The notes below the pieces were generated by a model. That model saw only the letters and a program-made list of their open reading frames with translations, was not told the origin of the DNA and ran no database searches. This document shows, one piece after another, positions 42,742-52,487 of a stretch of 64,000 bases of DNA (the first letter of the stretch is position 1; each line of letters begins with the position of its first letter). The stretch is taken from positions 2,418,001-2,482,000 of the forward strand of contig NZ_OY771475.1 in assembly GCF_963674635.1 (NCBI RefSeq), in the 5' to 3' direction. The stretch is from Breoghania sp. GTDB lineage: Bacteria > Pseudomonadota > Alphaproteobacteria > Rhizobiales > Stappiaceae. The translations under genes were made by a program, and so were the position numbers.

Positions 42742-44172
42742 CTATTCAGCGCCATCTGGCACCCGGTCCAGCCAGTCGATCGCCGCCTCATAGGCAGCGC
42801 CAAGCGCCAGAAGCTGTTTTTCCGCGCGCGCGGGCGCTATGAGCTGGAAGCCCATGGGAAGCCCCGCCCCGCCGAAGCCCGCAGGCAATGCCAGCGTCGG
42901 CAGGCCCAGAAGACTTACCGGCACAACCACCTCCATCCAGCGATGATAGGTGTCCATGGGACGGCCAGCGACTTCCTTGGGCCATGTCCATTCGGCGGGA
43001 AACGGGAAGACCTGTGCAGACGGCAGCACCAGATAATCGTAGCGCGCGAAAAGCCGTAACATCGCGCGCAGCCATGCGGTGCGCTCGGTGGAGGCCGCAA
43101 AGACGTCGCTCGCCGACAGCTTCAACCCGTTCTCGATTTCCCAGATGGCTTCCGGCTTCAGCTTTTCGCTCTTTGCCGGATCGGCGTGAAGGCCCTTGAG
43201 GTTCGATGCGACGACCGCATGGCGCAGCGTCGTCCACGAGCGCCAGACACGATCCATGGCAAAGCCCGGCCTTGCCTCTTCCACCACACAGCCCATGTCG
43301 GAGAAGATGTTCAGCGCATCCCGGCAGAGATCGAGGATACCGGGTTCGAACGGCAGATAACCATCGAGATCTCCCAGCCAACCAATGCGCAAGCCTTCCG
43401 GCTCGATTGGCTCCACCGCGCGAAACTCCGAGCCATCGCCCGGCAAGGTCTGGGGCGCGCGTGGGTCATACCCTGCAAGTGTTGAGAACAGAGCCGCCAC
43501 ATCCGCCACGGAACGTCCCATCGGCCCGTCGGTCGCAAGGCCGGGGCCGTAGACATCGGTTGAGGGCAGCGCGGGAACGCGGCCAAAGGTCGGGCGCAGC
43601 GAGACGATGTTGTTGAAGGCCGCCGGATTGCGTAACGAGCCCATCATGTCGCTGCCATCGGCAACAGCGACAAGCCGCATGGCGAGCGCCGCCCCCGCGC
43701 CGCCGGAGGAGCCGCCCGCCGTCTTCGACGTATCCCAAGGATTGCGCGTCACGCCGAAAACCGGGTTGTAGCTGTGCGATCCGAGACCAAATTCCGGGGT
43801 ATTCGTCTTGCCGATGATCAACGCGCCGTCAGCCCGCATGCGCGCAACATGGGCATCGTCTTCCAACGGGATATGGCGGGCGAAAAGCGGAGACCCTTGC
43901 GTGGTGACAAGGCCCTTGGTATCGGCGAGATCCTTCACCGCCACCGGAATGCCGTGCAACCAGCCGCGCGAACGGCCTGCGGCCAGCTCGACATCGCAGA
44001 CGCGCGCCTCATCCATCAGCGCATCTGCGTCACGCAGGCTGATCACGGCGTTGATCTTCGGGTTGAGCCGGTCGATGCGGGAAAGCGTCGCCTCCATCAC
44101 CTCGGCGCAGGAGACCTTCCGGTCATGTATGAGGGCGGAAAGGTCGAGCGCGCCGAGCGATGCGAGGTTCAT
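42742..44172 (-). CDS. Amidase (amidase signature family)
   Basis: A 476-residue hydrolase of amide bonds. The catalytic Lys is in PVAVKDLADTKG, the cis-Ser in TAGGSSGGAGAALA, and the nucleophile Ser in SDMMGSLRNPA, where the family usually has DTGGS; the Ser itself is kept. The rest follows the family, including the C-terminal SLLGLPTLALPAGF. It starts 6 bases after the hisG stop and is the fourth gene of the hisS-hisZ-hisG unit. Substrate unknown; it is not the glutamyl-tRNA amidotransferase subunit, since gatB and gatC are absent. Confidence 0.9.
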   Translation of the reverse strand: MNLASLGALDLSALIHDRKVSCAEVMEATLSRIDRLNPKINAVISLRDADALMDEARVCDVELAAGRSRGWLHGIPVAVKDLADTKGLVTTQGSPLFARHIPLEDDAHVARMRADGALIIGKTNTPEFGLGSHSYNPVFGVTRNPWDTSKTAGGSSGGAGAALAMRLVAVADGSDMMGSLRNPAAFNNIVSLRPTFGRVPALPSTDVYGPGLATDGPMGRSVADVAALFSTLAGYDPRAPQTLPGDGSEFRAVEPIEPEGLRIGWLGDLDGYLPFEPGILDLCRDALNIFSDMGCVVEEARPGFAMDRVWRSWTTLRHAVVASNLKGLHADPAKSEKLKPEAIWEIENGLKLSASDVFAASTERTAWLRAMLRLFARYDYLVLPSAQVFPFPAEWTWPKEVAGRPMDTYHRWMEVVVPVSLLGLPTLALPAGFGGAGLPMGFQLIAPARAEKQLLALGAAYEAAIDWLDRVPDGAE

Positions 44173-44178
44173 GATGGC

Positions 44179-45150
44179 CTATCCCTGAATGCGCGTTACC
44201 AGTGGATCGAAGAACGGGTTGGTGGTCTCGAAGACATAGTCGAGCGTGGAGACGACCACAGCCGTCGCCCCCGCATCGCGCAGGTAGGTTGCGCAATCGG
44301 CCACATCGGCTGCCGGGCAATGAAGGACAAGCGGCTGCCCCTCCACCGCGCCGAAGGGCGTGGTGCAGCCATAGCTTTCGCCCGCAACGATCGCCACCGC
44401 TTTCGGATCTGCCACCAACGCGCGGATTTCCTTCACCGCGCGGGCCTTTTCCTCCGCCGCGATCCGGTCAAGGATCGCGCGCGCGGCGGCCAGAGCCGTG
44501 CCGGACCAATGCGCATTCATGGAAGCAACAAGGTGCGCCTTGCTCTTCAGGATCACGCCGTCATCAAGGATTTTCAGATTGTTGGCGACCAGCGTGGACC
44601 CCGTCGTCGTGATATCGACGATGAATTCCGCAGAGCCCGCAGCAGGCGCGCCTTCGGTTGCGCCCGCCGATTCCACGATCCGGTAGTCCACGATGCCGTG
44701 ATCAGCGAAAAAGCCCCGCGTCAGGCGGACATATTTGGTCGCGATCCGCATCCGGCGACCATGACGGCCCCGGAAATCGGAAGCCACATCGGAGAGATCG
44801 GCCATGGTGGAAACATCGATCCAGGCCTTCGGCACGGCCACGACCACATCCGCCGGGCCGAAGCCCAGAGAGGCGACAAGATGGGTCATCTCGGCGGGAC
44901 GGTCGATGCTCTCATGGACGAGATCGAGGCCCGTGACACCCATGTGGACGGAGCCTGCGGAAATCTCGCGCGCGATTTCGGAGGCCGAGAGAAAGGCGAT
45001 TTCCACGCCGTCGAGCCCCTTGATGCGGCCCCGGTAGTTGCGATCACCGCCCGGGCGTTCGATGGTGAGGCCTGCACGGGCGAAAAAGGCGTGGGTGTTT
45101 TCCTGAAGCCGCCCCTTGGAGGGAATGGCGATGATCAGATTGTCGCTCAT
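44179..45150 (-). CDS. hisG: ATP phosphoribosyltransferase, catalytic subunit (HisZ-dependent)
   Basis: A 323-residue first enzyme of histidine synthesis, joining ATP and PRPP to phosphoribosyl-ATP. LIIAIPSKGRLQENT is the N-terminal signature, VGVTGLD-type sequence (VHMGVTGLDLVHE) and the PRPP loop EFIVDITTTGSTLVANNL follow. It is longer than the usual short form of about 220 residues, with extra C-terminal sequence; the E. coli-type ACT regulatory domain is not evident. The gene overlaps hisZ by 4 bases, so the two subunits are co-translated, as expected for an octameric HisGZ enzyme. Confidence 0.95.
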   Translation of the reverse strand: MSDNLIIAIPSKGRLQENTHAFFARAGLTIERPGGDRNYRGRIKGLDGVEIAFLSASEIAREISAGSVHMGVTGLDLVHESIDRPAEMTHLVASLGFGPADVVVAVPKAWIDVSTMADLSDVASDFRGRHGRRMRIATKYVRLTRGFFADHGIVDYRIVESAGATEGAPAAGSAEFIVDITTTGSTLVANNLKILDDGVILKSKAHLVASMNAHWSGTALAAARAILDRIAAEEKARAVKEIRALVADPKAVAIVAGESYGCTTPFGAVEGQPLVLHCPAADVADCATYLRDAGATAVVVSTLDYVFETTNPFFDPLVTRIQG

Positions 45151-46280
45151 GCCTTGGCTCCTTGCGCGATACGTTCAATCCAGATCGAAAAGCCGACGGC
45201 AGGAACGTCCTCGCCCGCCCCCAAAAGGGCCAGCAGCTTGTCGTAGCGCCCGCCACCGGCAACCGGCGGGTGGGCCATGGCCGCGCCCGCATCATGCAAC
45301 TCAAAGACAAAGCCGGTGTAATAATCGAGACGCCGCCCGAAATCGGCGGCAAAGGTGATCGCCTCAATCGGCAGGCCACGTTCCGCGATCAGCTTCGCGC
45401 GCTCACGGAAATCTGAGATGGGACCGGAAAGATCGAGCCCTGCGTCCTTGGCAAAGGCTTCCAGCGCCGCGCCCGCCTCATCGAGACGTCCCGAGATATC
45501 GAGAAAGCGCGTCAGCGTGGCAGCCGTCTGCGGGCCGATGCCCGCGCCCGTGGCCAGCGCCGCCTGTTCCAGAAAACGTTCCGCGATTTCACCGGCAGAG
45601 CGTCCCCCGACCGCCTCGATGCCTGCGATTGAGAGAAGATCCTCCACCACGGCATGCGCCGCATCCGGATCCGCGCCTTCCAACGCCGCGAGGAAACCCA
45701 GACGGGCGTCCTTTTCCGCCGCCTCGCTGCCCGCCATGCGCGCGATGGCGCGATCGAGGCGTTTGCGGTCGCCGAAGAGATCGCGCAGGCGACGACGCCA
45801 GACTTTGGGCAGGCCCAACGCCTCGATCACGCCGATGAAGAGCGCCTCGTCGCCGACGCGGATCGCGGGCGCGCGTCCACCCAGCTTGTCGACGGCCTCA
45901 ACGGACAGCGCCAGCATGTCGGCATCTGCCGCCAGACGATCGGTACGACCGATGTTTTCCGCCCCCACCTGATGGATCTCGCCCAGTTCATCTGGGCGCT
46001 GGCGGAAGACGAGGCCGGAATAGAAGTAAGCCGCCTCGCGCGCCGCAGCGCCTTCGGCCAGATGATTGCGCGCGACCGGAATGGTGAAATCCGGACGCAG
46101 GCAGAGGTCGAGACCGTCCTGACCGGAGGTCAGAAACAGACGGCGGCGAATGTCCTCACCGGCCAGATCGAGAAAGACATCCGCCGGTTGCAGGATCGGC
46201 GGGGCGATATGGTGATAGCCGCCGGCCTGAAACAGGGGAGCCAGGGCATCCAAGCGGTCATCAGCCATCGTATTCCTCAT
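45147..46280 (-). CDS. hisZ: ATP phosphoribosyltransferase regulatory subunit
   Basis: A 377-residue HisS paralogue without aminoacylation function. The class II synthetase core remains: YHHIAPPILQPADVFL at motif 1, LCLRPDFTIPVARNHL at motif 2, and the C-terminal GGGRYDKLLALLGAGEDVPAVGFS of motif 3. The anticodon-binding domain of HisS is missing. HisZ binds HisG and mediates histidine feedback. It overlaps hisG at its end and hisS at its start, each by 4 bases, giving a tightly coupled hisS-hisZ-hisG unit. Confidence 0.95.
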   Translation of the reverse strand: MRNTMADDRLDALAPLFQAGGYHHIAPPILQPADVFLDLAGEDIRRRLFLTSGQDGLDLCLRPDFTIPVARNHLAEGAAAREAAYFYSGLVFRQRPDELGEIHQVGAENIGRTDRLAADADMLALSVEAVDKLGGRAPAIRVGDEALFIGVIEALGLPKVWRRRLRDLFGDRKRLDRAIARMAGSEAAEKDARLGFLAALEGADPDAAHAVVEDLLSIAGIEAVGGRSAGEIAERFLEQAALATGAGIGPQTAATLTRFLDISGRLDEAGAALEAFAKDAGLDLSGPISDFRERAKLIAERGLPIEAITFAADFGRRLDYYTGFVFELHDAGAAMAHPPVAGGGRYDKLLALLGAGEDVPAVGFSIWIERIAQGAKA

Positions 46281-47887
46281 TCGGTCGCGGTCGCGCGGTC
46301 GCGGTCCGCCTTCTGGTCTTCAAGCATCTTCTGCACGGTGGCGACAAGATCGCCCTCCGCCACGGTCACCTGCGCCGGGCGAGCCTCACGCCATTCGGCG
46401 TTGTCCTCGATCGTCTCCGAAATGCGCTTGCCCTCGATCAGATCCTTGATCTGGATCTCACCGGCGGCACGTTCGTCGGAGCCCTGAATGATCGCCAGCG
46501 GGCAGCCGCGCTTGTCGGCATATTTGAGCTGGTTGCCGAACTTCTTCCAGTTGCCCTGATAAAGCTCCGCGCGGATACCGGCGGAGCGAAGCTGCTGGAC
46601 GAAATGCTGGTATTTCGCCTGCGCCGCCGCATCATTGCCGTCCATGACGGTGACGAGCACCGGGGCCAGCACATCGTCTACGCCGAGCTTGCCGAGGTTC
46701 TTCAGTGCGGTCATCAGGCGCGAGACGCCGATGGAGAAGCCGGTTGCGGGAACGTCCTGCCCGGTAAATCGCTTGACGAGCCCGTCATAGCGCCCGCCGC
46801 CACCGACGGAGCCGAACTGCACCTTCTCGCCCTTCTCGTTGGTCACGTCGAAGAGCAGCTCCGCCTCGTAGACGGGACCGGTGTAATATTCGAGACCGCG
46901 GATCACGGAGGGGTCGAGTTTCACGCGTTCAACCGTCTCCGCACCCGCCTTGGCGTATCCGGCAACGGCCACCAGACGATGGAGCGTGATCAGCTCGCTC
47001 ACGCCCGCGGTGAGCGCGGCGCTCTCGCCCAAGAAAGAGAAGCCCTTGAGAACCTCTTCATATCGCGCTTCTGCGGCTGCCGGGTCGCTTGCCAAAAGGC
47101 TTGCCGCTTCGGGGAAATAGGTCTCGGCGATCTTGATCGAGTGTTCGCGGAACTGCTGGATGCCTTCGATTTGCGTCTCGCTCAGCTTCGCGCCCGGCGT
47201 GAAGTCACCGCTTTCATCCTTGCGACCGTCGCCGAGCAGCTTGGCGACTTCTGGCCAGTCGAACTTGTCGAGCTTGTCGAGGGAGCGCAGCACGACCAGA
47301 CGGCGCGGCGCATCGGCCTCGTCCGACAGACCGATGGCATCCATCAGGCCGTCGAGCACCTTGCGGTTGTTGACGCGGATCACGTAATCGCCGCGCGCGA
47401 TGCCGACGGCTTCCATCGCATCGGCCATCATCATGCACATTTCCGCATCCGCCTGAACGGAGGGCGCACCGACGCTGTCTGCGTCGAACTGCATGAACTG
47501 GCGGAAACGGCCCGGGCCTGGCTTTTCATTGCGGAACACCCAGCCCGCGCGATAGGTGCGGTAGGGAAGCTGGATCTCGTTGATGTTCTCGGCCACGTGG
47601 CGGGCGAGCGGCGCGGTCAGGTCGTAGCGCAAGCTCAGCCACTGCTCGTCGTCGTCCTGAAGCGAGAAGACGCCCTCATTGGGGCGATCCTGATCGGGCA
47701 GGAACTTGCCCAGCGCGTCGGTGTACTCGAACATCGGCGTCTCGACCGGATCGAAACCGTAGCGCTCATAGACCTCGCGGATCTTCGCCATCATCGCGTC
47801 CGTTGCACGAATATCGGCGGGCGAACGGTCTACGAAACCGCGCGGCAGGCGAGCTTTGAGTTTCTGGGGCTTCTTGGGTTTGGCCAT
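46277..47887 (-). CDS. hisS: Histidyl-tRNA synthetase
   Basis: A 536-residue class II synthetase. LPRGFVDRSPADIRATD begins the domain; motif 2 contains YRAGWVFRNEKPGPGRFRQFMQFD, the His-specific loop is SVIRGLEYYTGPVYE (LEYYTG), and motif 3 is GGGGRYDGLVKRF followed by GFSIGVSRL. The C-terminal HGTP-type anticodon domain is present (VLVTVMDGNDAAAQAKYQ onward). It is the long alphaproteobacterial form, over 500 residues. The start at 47887 is taken as MAKPKKPQK; an ATG 32 codons upstream is in frame. Confidence 0.96.
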   Translation of the reverse strand: MAKPKKPQKLKARLPRGFVDRSPADIRATDAMMAKIREVYERYGFDPVETPMFEYTDALGKFLPDQDRPNEGVFSLQDDDEQWLSLRYDLTAPLARHVAENINEIQLPYRTYRAGWVFRNEKPGPGRFRQFMQFDADSVGAPSVQADAEMCMMMADAMEAVGIARGDYVIRVNNRKVLDGLMDAIGLSDEADAPRRLVVLRSLDKLDKFDWPEVAKLLGDGRKDESGDFTPGAKLSETQIEGIQQFREHSIKIAETYFPEAASLLASDPAAAEARYEEVLKGFSFLGESAALTAGVSELITLHRLVAVAGYAKAGAETVERVKLDPSVIRGLEYYTGPVYEAELLFDVTNEKGEKVQFGSVGGGGRYDGLVKRFTGQDVPATGFSIGVSRLMTALKNLGKLGVDDVLAPVLVTVMDGNDAAAQAKYQHFVQQLRSAGIRAELYQGNWKKFGNQLKYADKRGCPLAIIQGSDERAAGEIQIKDLIEGKRISETIEDNAEWREARPAQVTVAEGDLVATVQKMLEDQKADRDRATATE

Positions 47888-48047
47888 CGCCGTCGGCTTT
47901 CCGGGAAAACGCTTGGATTTCAGGGTCGCCCATCGCAGCAGGACAGGCAGCGGTTTCCTAGACAAAAACAAGGATGAGGGCAAGGACAGCCATGCCTCAC
48001 AAACCGGGAAAGGGCCTATCCTGACGCCCAGGCAGGGCTGAAGTGCC

Positions 48048-50735
48048 TTACCGGCTCGCCAATCCCCGGGTCAGTTGACCGAGGGCGATCATCGGCACGG
48101 CGGCCATCACGATCAGGCCCCAGTCGCCCATTGTGAGCGGCACAGTCGAGAACCACTCATTGAAAAGCGGCACGTGAACCACGGCCACCTGCAATGAAAG
48201 CGCGATGAAGATGGCGACCGGCAGCCAGGGGTTTTCGCGAAGCCCTGAGAGCGGCCCATCATCGAGGCGTCGGAAGTTGAAGGCGTTGGCCTTTTCCAGA
48301 ACGACAAAGGCGGTGAATGCCAGTGTCTGCGCATGCAAGAGTGCCCCGCCTTCTGAGAGGTTCCACCAGAAAAGCCCCATGGCGACGAGCGCAATATAGG
48401 ATCCGAGGATCGCCACGCGCAGCGCATCGCGATGCCCCAGCAGACGCGCGCCCGGTTTGCGTGGCGGGCGGCGCATCACAGCGCCCTCGGCAGGCTCCGC
48501 CCCCAATGCAAGGGCTGTCGGGCCATCAGTGACGAGGTTCATCCAGATGATGTGGATCGGCAGCAGCAGAAGCGGCCAGCCGAAAAGCACCGCCAGAAAG
48601 ATGCCGATCACCTCGCCCGCATTGGAGGACAGCAGGTAGCCGACGAACTTGCGGATGTTGTCATATTGCCGTCGCCCCTCCTCCACCGCGCCGATGATTG
48701 AGGCGAAATTGTCATCGGTGAGCACCATGTCGGAGGCCCCGCGCGCCACATCGGTGCCGCGCCTGCCCATGGCGATGCCGATATCGGCCTGCCGGAGGGC
48801 AGGTGCATCATTGACGCCATCACCCGTCATCGCGGCCACGTGACCGGCAGACTGCAGCGCGCTGACGATGCGGATCTTGTCCTGCGGGCGGGCGCGGGCG
48901 AAGACCGCTTCTTTCGCGAGAGCTTCAGCCAGCGCCGCATCGTCCATATCGTCCATTTGCGAGCCGGTAACGGTGGTCTTCGCCTCAAGGCCGATGGACC
49001 GCGCAATGGCGGTGGCCGTGGGGCCCGCATCGCCGGTGATCATGATCACCCCGATGCCAGCCGCGCGTGCCTGCGCGACCGCGCCCGCGACTTCCTCGCG
49101 CGGCGGATCGATAATGCCCACGAGGCCCAGGAAGGTGAGATCGGCTTCCATATCTTCGCAGACATGACGTGTGCCGGAGACAGCGGCTTCGCTCAGCGGG
49201 CGGCGCGCCACGGCCAGAACCCGCATGCCCTTCTCCGCCAGGGCCGTGAATTGCGCGTCGATAGCGACACGCGCATTGTTGTCCAGCGCCGTGACACCAT
49301 CCTGCCCACAGACCTGCGAACAACGCTCCAAGACGATTTCCGGGGCGCCCTTGACGTGCAGGATGAAACTCCCGTCCTCCTCCTTGGCCAGAACGCTCAT
49401 GCGCTTGCGCGCCGAGGTGAAGGACACCTCTCCTTCGATCAAGGTGTGATCGACACTGAGGCCAGCTTTCGCGCCCGCCACGAGGAAGGCTGCTTCGGTG
49501 GGCGCCCCCAACGGCCTGGGGCCGTCCTCGCCGTCGATCATGCTGGTCGCGTTGCACCAGAGCCCGGTCTCCATTAGCGCCTTCAGGCGTGGCTCGGATT
49601 TGGGATCGATGGCTTGACCGTCTTTCAGAAACCGGCCTTTCGGCTCATACCCGACACCCTCCACCGCGATGGAAAGGCCGGGCAACTCAATACCGGTGAT
49701 GGTCATTTCATTGCGGGTAAGGGTGCCGGTCTTGTCGGTGCAGATGGTGCTGGCGGCCCCCAGCGTTTCTGCAGCCACAAGACGGCGCATCAAGGCGCGG
49801 CGGCGCGTCATGGCCGCGACCCCGATGGCGAGCGTCACAGTCACCACGGCGGGCAGACCTTCGGGAACGGCGGCGACCGCCAGCGAGATGCCGAAAAGCA
49901 GCATCTCCTCGAAGGGATAGCCACGGGCAAGCCCCATGACCGCGACGAGCGCCGCAATCGCCAGCGCAACGCCGCCCAGCATCCGTCCAAGACCGCCAAG
50001 CTCGCGCTGGAGCGGGGTTTCCTCGCGGTCGATAGACTGGGCGAGCGCCGCGATCCGCCCGAATTCGGTCCGCATGCCGGTGGCGACCACAAGCCCATTG
50101 CCGTGGCCGTTGGTCACCACCGTCCCCATGAAGGCGGAGGGCGCACGTTCGGCGAGCGGCGTATCGGCGGCGACATGCTCCACGGCCTTTTCCACGGGCG
50201 CAGATTCGCCCGTCAGCATCGCCTCGTCGATGGAAAGATCGATAGCGGAGACGAGCCTCAGGTCGGCCGGCACCGTGTCGCCGGTTGCCAGCAAGACCAG
50301 ATCGCCCGGCACAAGCTCCTCTGCGGAGACGCGGATGGGCACGCCGCCCCGCACCACATGCGCCTTGGGCGCGAGCATGCGCGTCAGGGCCTCAAGAGCG
50401 CGTTCTGCGCGCGCTTCCTGCAAGAACCCGAGCGCGCCGTTGATCACGACAATGGCGAGGATCACCACCATGTCGGCGACCTCGCCGACCACCGCGGAGA
50501 GAAGTGCGGCGGCCACCAGAACGCCGATCAGGGCTGAGCGAAATTGGCGGATGAGCAGCATCCATGCCGAGGGGCGCCCGACCTCGGCCAACCGGTTCGG
50601 CCCGGCCTTTTCCAACCGTGTCGCCGCCTCGGCAGCCCTCAGGCCGTCAGAGATCGACGAACCGAGACGGTCCTGCACCTCCCCCAAAGGCAAGGCGTGC
50701 CAAAGATCATCATTTGCGTGATTTTCGTCGGTCAT
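48048..50735 (-). CDS. Calcium-type (P2A) cation-transporting P-type ATPase
   Basis: An 895-residue pump. The N-terminal cation ATPase domain (WHALPLGEVQDRLGSS) is followed by ten transmembrane helices, the actuator loop TGES in EAMLTGESAPV, phosphorylation site STICDKTGTLTRNEMT, the KGAPE nucleotide motif (LHVKGAPEIVLERC) and hinge MTGDGVNDAPALR. In TM4 it has VAAVPEGLPAVVT and in TM6 WMNLVTDGPTALALG, the Asn/Asp ligand set of SERCA-like pumps. Ca2+ export is most likely; Mn2+ is possible. The start at 50735 (MTDENHAND) is preferred. It stands alone. Confidence 0.93.
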   Translation of the reverse strand: MTDENHANDDLWHALPLGEVQDRLGSSISDGLRAAEAATRLEKAGPNRLAEVGRPSAWMLLIRQFRSALIGVLVAAALLSAVVGEVADMVVILAIVVINGALGFLQEARAERALEALTRMLAPKAHVVRGGVPIRVSAEELVPGDLVLLATGDTVPADLRLVSAIDLSIDEAMLTGESAPVEKAVEHVAADTPLAERAPSAFMGTVVTNGHGNGLVVATGMRTEFGRIAALAQSIDREETPLQRELGGLGRMLGGVALAIAALVAVMGLARGYPFEEMLLFGISLAVAAVPEGLPAVVTVTLAIGVAAMTRRRALMRRLVAAETLGAASTICTDKTGTLTRNEMTITGIELPGLSIAVEGVGYEPKGRFLKDGQAIDPKSEPRLKALMETGLWCNATSMIDGEDGPRPLGAPTEAAFLVAGAKAGLSVDHTLIEGEVSFTSARKRMSVLAKEEDGSFILHVKGAPEIVLERCSQVCGQDGVTALDNNARVAIDAQFTALAEKGMRVLAVARRPLSEAAVSGTRHVCEDMEADLTFLGLVGIIDPPREEVAGAVAQARAAGIGVIMITGDAGPTATAIARSIGLEAKTTVTGSQMDDMDDAALAEALAKEAVFARARPQDKIRIVSALQSAGHVAAMTGDGVNDAPALRQADIGIAMGRRGTDVARGASDMVLTDDNFASIIGAVEEGRRQYDNIRKFVGYLLSSNAGEVIGIFLAVLFGWPLLLLPIHIIWMNLVTDGPTALALGAEPAEGAVMRRPPRKPGARLLGHRDALRVAILGSYIALVAMGLFWWNLSEGGALLHAQTLAFTAFVVLEKANAFNFRRLDDGPLSGLRENPWLPVAIFIALSLQVAVVHVPLFNEWFSTVPLTMGDWGLIVMAAVPMIALGQLTRGLASR

Positions 50736-50980
50736 CGGATCCGGAACCGGCCCTGGAATGCGCATCAAGTCACGCTGCACTATGCCAAATTCTCAGGTGG
50801 GCGCGCGAACTATTTCCGCCGTTCACTTGCGGCTCATCACCTTGTTATTTGACGCTAGGGCCGTTTCGTCGGCATGTCGCAGACAACCTGTCACCAGCCG
50901 CAATTCTTGCGGCCATGCCGCGCACCCGGGCTCTTGGTGTCCCGCGTATTGCCAGTGCGAGGCCATTTGGAGAAATTGCC

Positions 50981-51472
50981 ATGACGACCCTTCAGGCGCG
51001 CGCCGGCGCGCAACAGCTGTTTCCGCCCCTTACTCTTTTCATGTTCGTAACCGCGATCCTTGCGGGCATCGCAGCCGACCTTGCCTGGGAGGTGTGGGCG
51101 CGCGCCATCACGCCCTTGTGGATTGGTGGCCCGCTGGAACCGGCAGCCCTCGTGCAAGGCGTCTTCGGGCTCTCAAGCCGCCCGATCGCGGAAGCCATCC
51201 ACGCGATTGTCGGCGTGGTCTTCTATCCGCTGGGCTTCCTCTTTATCGCACGTCCCATCGCCCGCGTGATCACGCCCTTCCTGCCGTGGTGGATCGTCGG
51301 GCTCGGTTTCGGCGTGGGGCTCTGGATCTTCGCGCTTTACGTGATGGCCCATTTCTTCGCAGGTCAGCCGCCGTTTCTCGGCTTCATTCCGCTGACCTGG
51401 GCCTCTCTGATCGGGCACCTGATCTTCGGGCTCGTCTGCGCGGCCGTGGTGCGTTGGCGCGAGGGCGGCTGA
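50981..51472 (+). CDS. Hypothetical four-helix membrane protein
   Basis: A 163-residue integral membrane protein with about four helices (LFMFVTAILAGIAADLAW, AIHAIVGVVFYPLGFLFIA, WWIVGLGFGVGLWIFALYVM and LIGHLIFGLVCAAVV). Conserved-looking features are the Asp-Leu-Ala-Trp-Glu in the first helix and a His in the second (EAIHAIVG), a pattern seen in unassigned small membrane families. GGAGA precedes the ATG. It is divergent from the P-type ATPase with about 245 bases between them. No function can be offered. Confidence 0.75.
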   Translation: MTTLQARAGAQQLFPPLTLFMFVTAILAGIAADLAWEVWARAITPLWIGGPLEPAALVQGVFGLSSRPIAEAIHAIVGVVFYPLGFLFIARPIARVITPFLPWWIVGLGFGVGLWIFALYVMAHFFAGQPPFLGFIPLTWASLIGHLIFGLVCAAVVRWREGG

Positions 51473-51480
51473 GACCCTCA

Positions 51481-51528
51481 AGAACAAAAAGACCCCGCGC
51501 AATCGGCCAGACCGGCTGCGCGGGGTCT
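51481..51528 (-). terminator. Terminator of the TRAP / ICL-PEPM operon
   Basis: A 12-bp stem (AGACCCCGCGCA / TGCGCGGGGTCT) is followed on the minus strand by a run of T (TTTTTGTTCTT). It is 20 bases after the stop of the ICL/PEPM gene. Confidence 0.85.
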
Positions 51529-51547
51529 CGTCTGGAAGATCTCAGGC

Positions 51548-52420
51548 TCAGTCCCGCGTATCGGAATAGCGGGCTTCTTCCTCATAGTAAGCGTCGAAAC
51601 CGACATGGCGGCGCAGCTCGGGGAAGGACAGCAGCTTGCCGTCCGGATGACGCCCGGCCTTCAGATCGGCCAGAGCCTCCACCATGGCGCGTGTGGCCAC
51701 CGACAGAAGCGTCAGCGGATAGGCCACAATGGAAAAGCCAATTTCCTGCAACTCGGCGGGAGACAACATCGGCGTCTCGCCGCCTTCCAGAAGGTTGGCC
51801 ATGTGGCACCCCGGCACGTCCTTGCAGATGCGTTCCATCTCCTCACGCGACTTCGGCGCCTCAACGAAGAGAATATCCGCCCCCGCTTCCTTGAAGGCGG
51901 CGGCGCGTTCGATCGCTTCGTCGAGACCGTGGGTGTGGCGGGCGTCGGTGCGCGCCAGAATGAGAATGTCGGCCCCTTCCTTGCGCGCATCGACGGCGGC
52001 GTGAATGCGCTCCACGGCTTCCGAACGATCGACGACCAGCTTGCCCTTGGTATGACCGCAACGCTTGGGCGCGACCTGATCCTCGATCATGATCGCGGCC
52101 ATTCCGGCCTGCGCATAACCCTTCACGGTCCGCTTGACGTTCAGCGCGTTGCCATAGCCGGTATCGCCGTCACCAATCACGGGGATGGGGGTGGCGGCGG
52201 CCACGTCGCGGGCGCTGTCGAGCATTTCGCCATAGGAGATCAGGCCCGTATCCGGCGCACCGATGCGGGCGGCGGCGGTGGAAAAGCCCGACATGAAGGT
52301 AATGTCGAAACCGGCATCGCCGACGAGCTTTGCGGACAGGCCGTCAAAGCAGCAGGGCATCATGTGGATGCGCGGCTCGGCAAGCAGCGCACGCAGACGG
52401 GAGGCGGGGGATTGGGACAT
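51548..52420 (-). CDS. Isocitrate lyase / PEP mutase family enzyme
   Basis: A 290-residue (beta/alpha)8 enzyme of the ICL/PEPM superfamily. The active-site loop AAIMIEDQVAPKRCGHTKGK carries the catalytic Cys of the lyase group (KRCGH), and PVIGDGDTGYGN holds the Mg ligands. Related proteins are 2-methylisocitrate lyase, dimethylmalate lyase, oxaloacetate decarboxylase and carboxyphosphonoenolpyruvate mutase; the true substrate cannot be told. It is the last gene after a complete TRAP transporter on the same strand, so it probably cleaves the imported acid or its product. Confidence 0.88.
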   Translation of the reverse strand: MSQSPASRLRALLAEPRIHMMPCCFDGLSAKLVGDAGFDITFMSGFSTAAARIGAPDTGLISYGEMLDSARDVAAATPIPVIGDGDTGYGNALNVKRTVKGYAQAGMAAIMIEDQVAPKRCGHTKGKLVVDRSEAVERIHAAVDARKEGADILILARTDARHTHGLDEAIERAAAFKEAGADILFVEAPKSREEMERICKDVPGCHMANLLEGGETPMLSPAELQEIGFSIVAYPLTLLSVATRAMVEALADLKAGRHPDGKLLSFPELRRHVGFDAYYEEEARYSDTRD

Positions 52421-52487
52421 GGCGTCGAGACCTGTGCAGTGAGACTGTATTTCTTGATTTTTCAGGCTGCCTTCAAGCGAATGCCGG

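Noticed and set aside
43774..45246. 490-codon plus-strand frame opposite amidase and hisG
   Set aside because: Spans two minus-strand genes and their junction; no domain.
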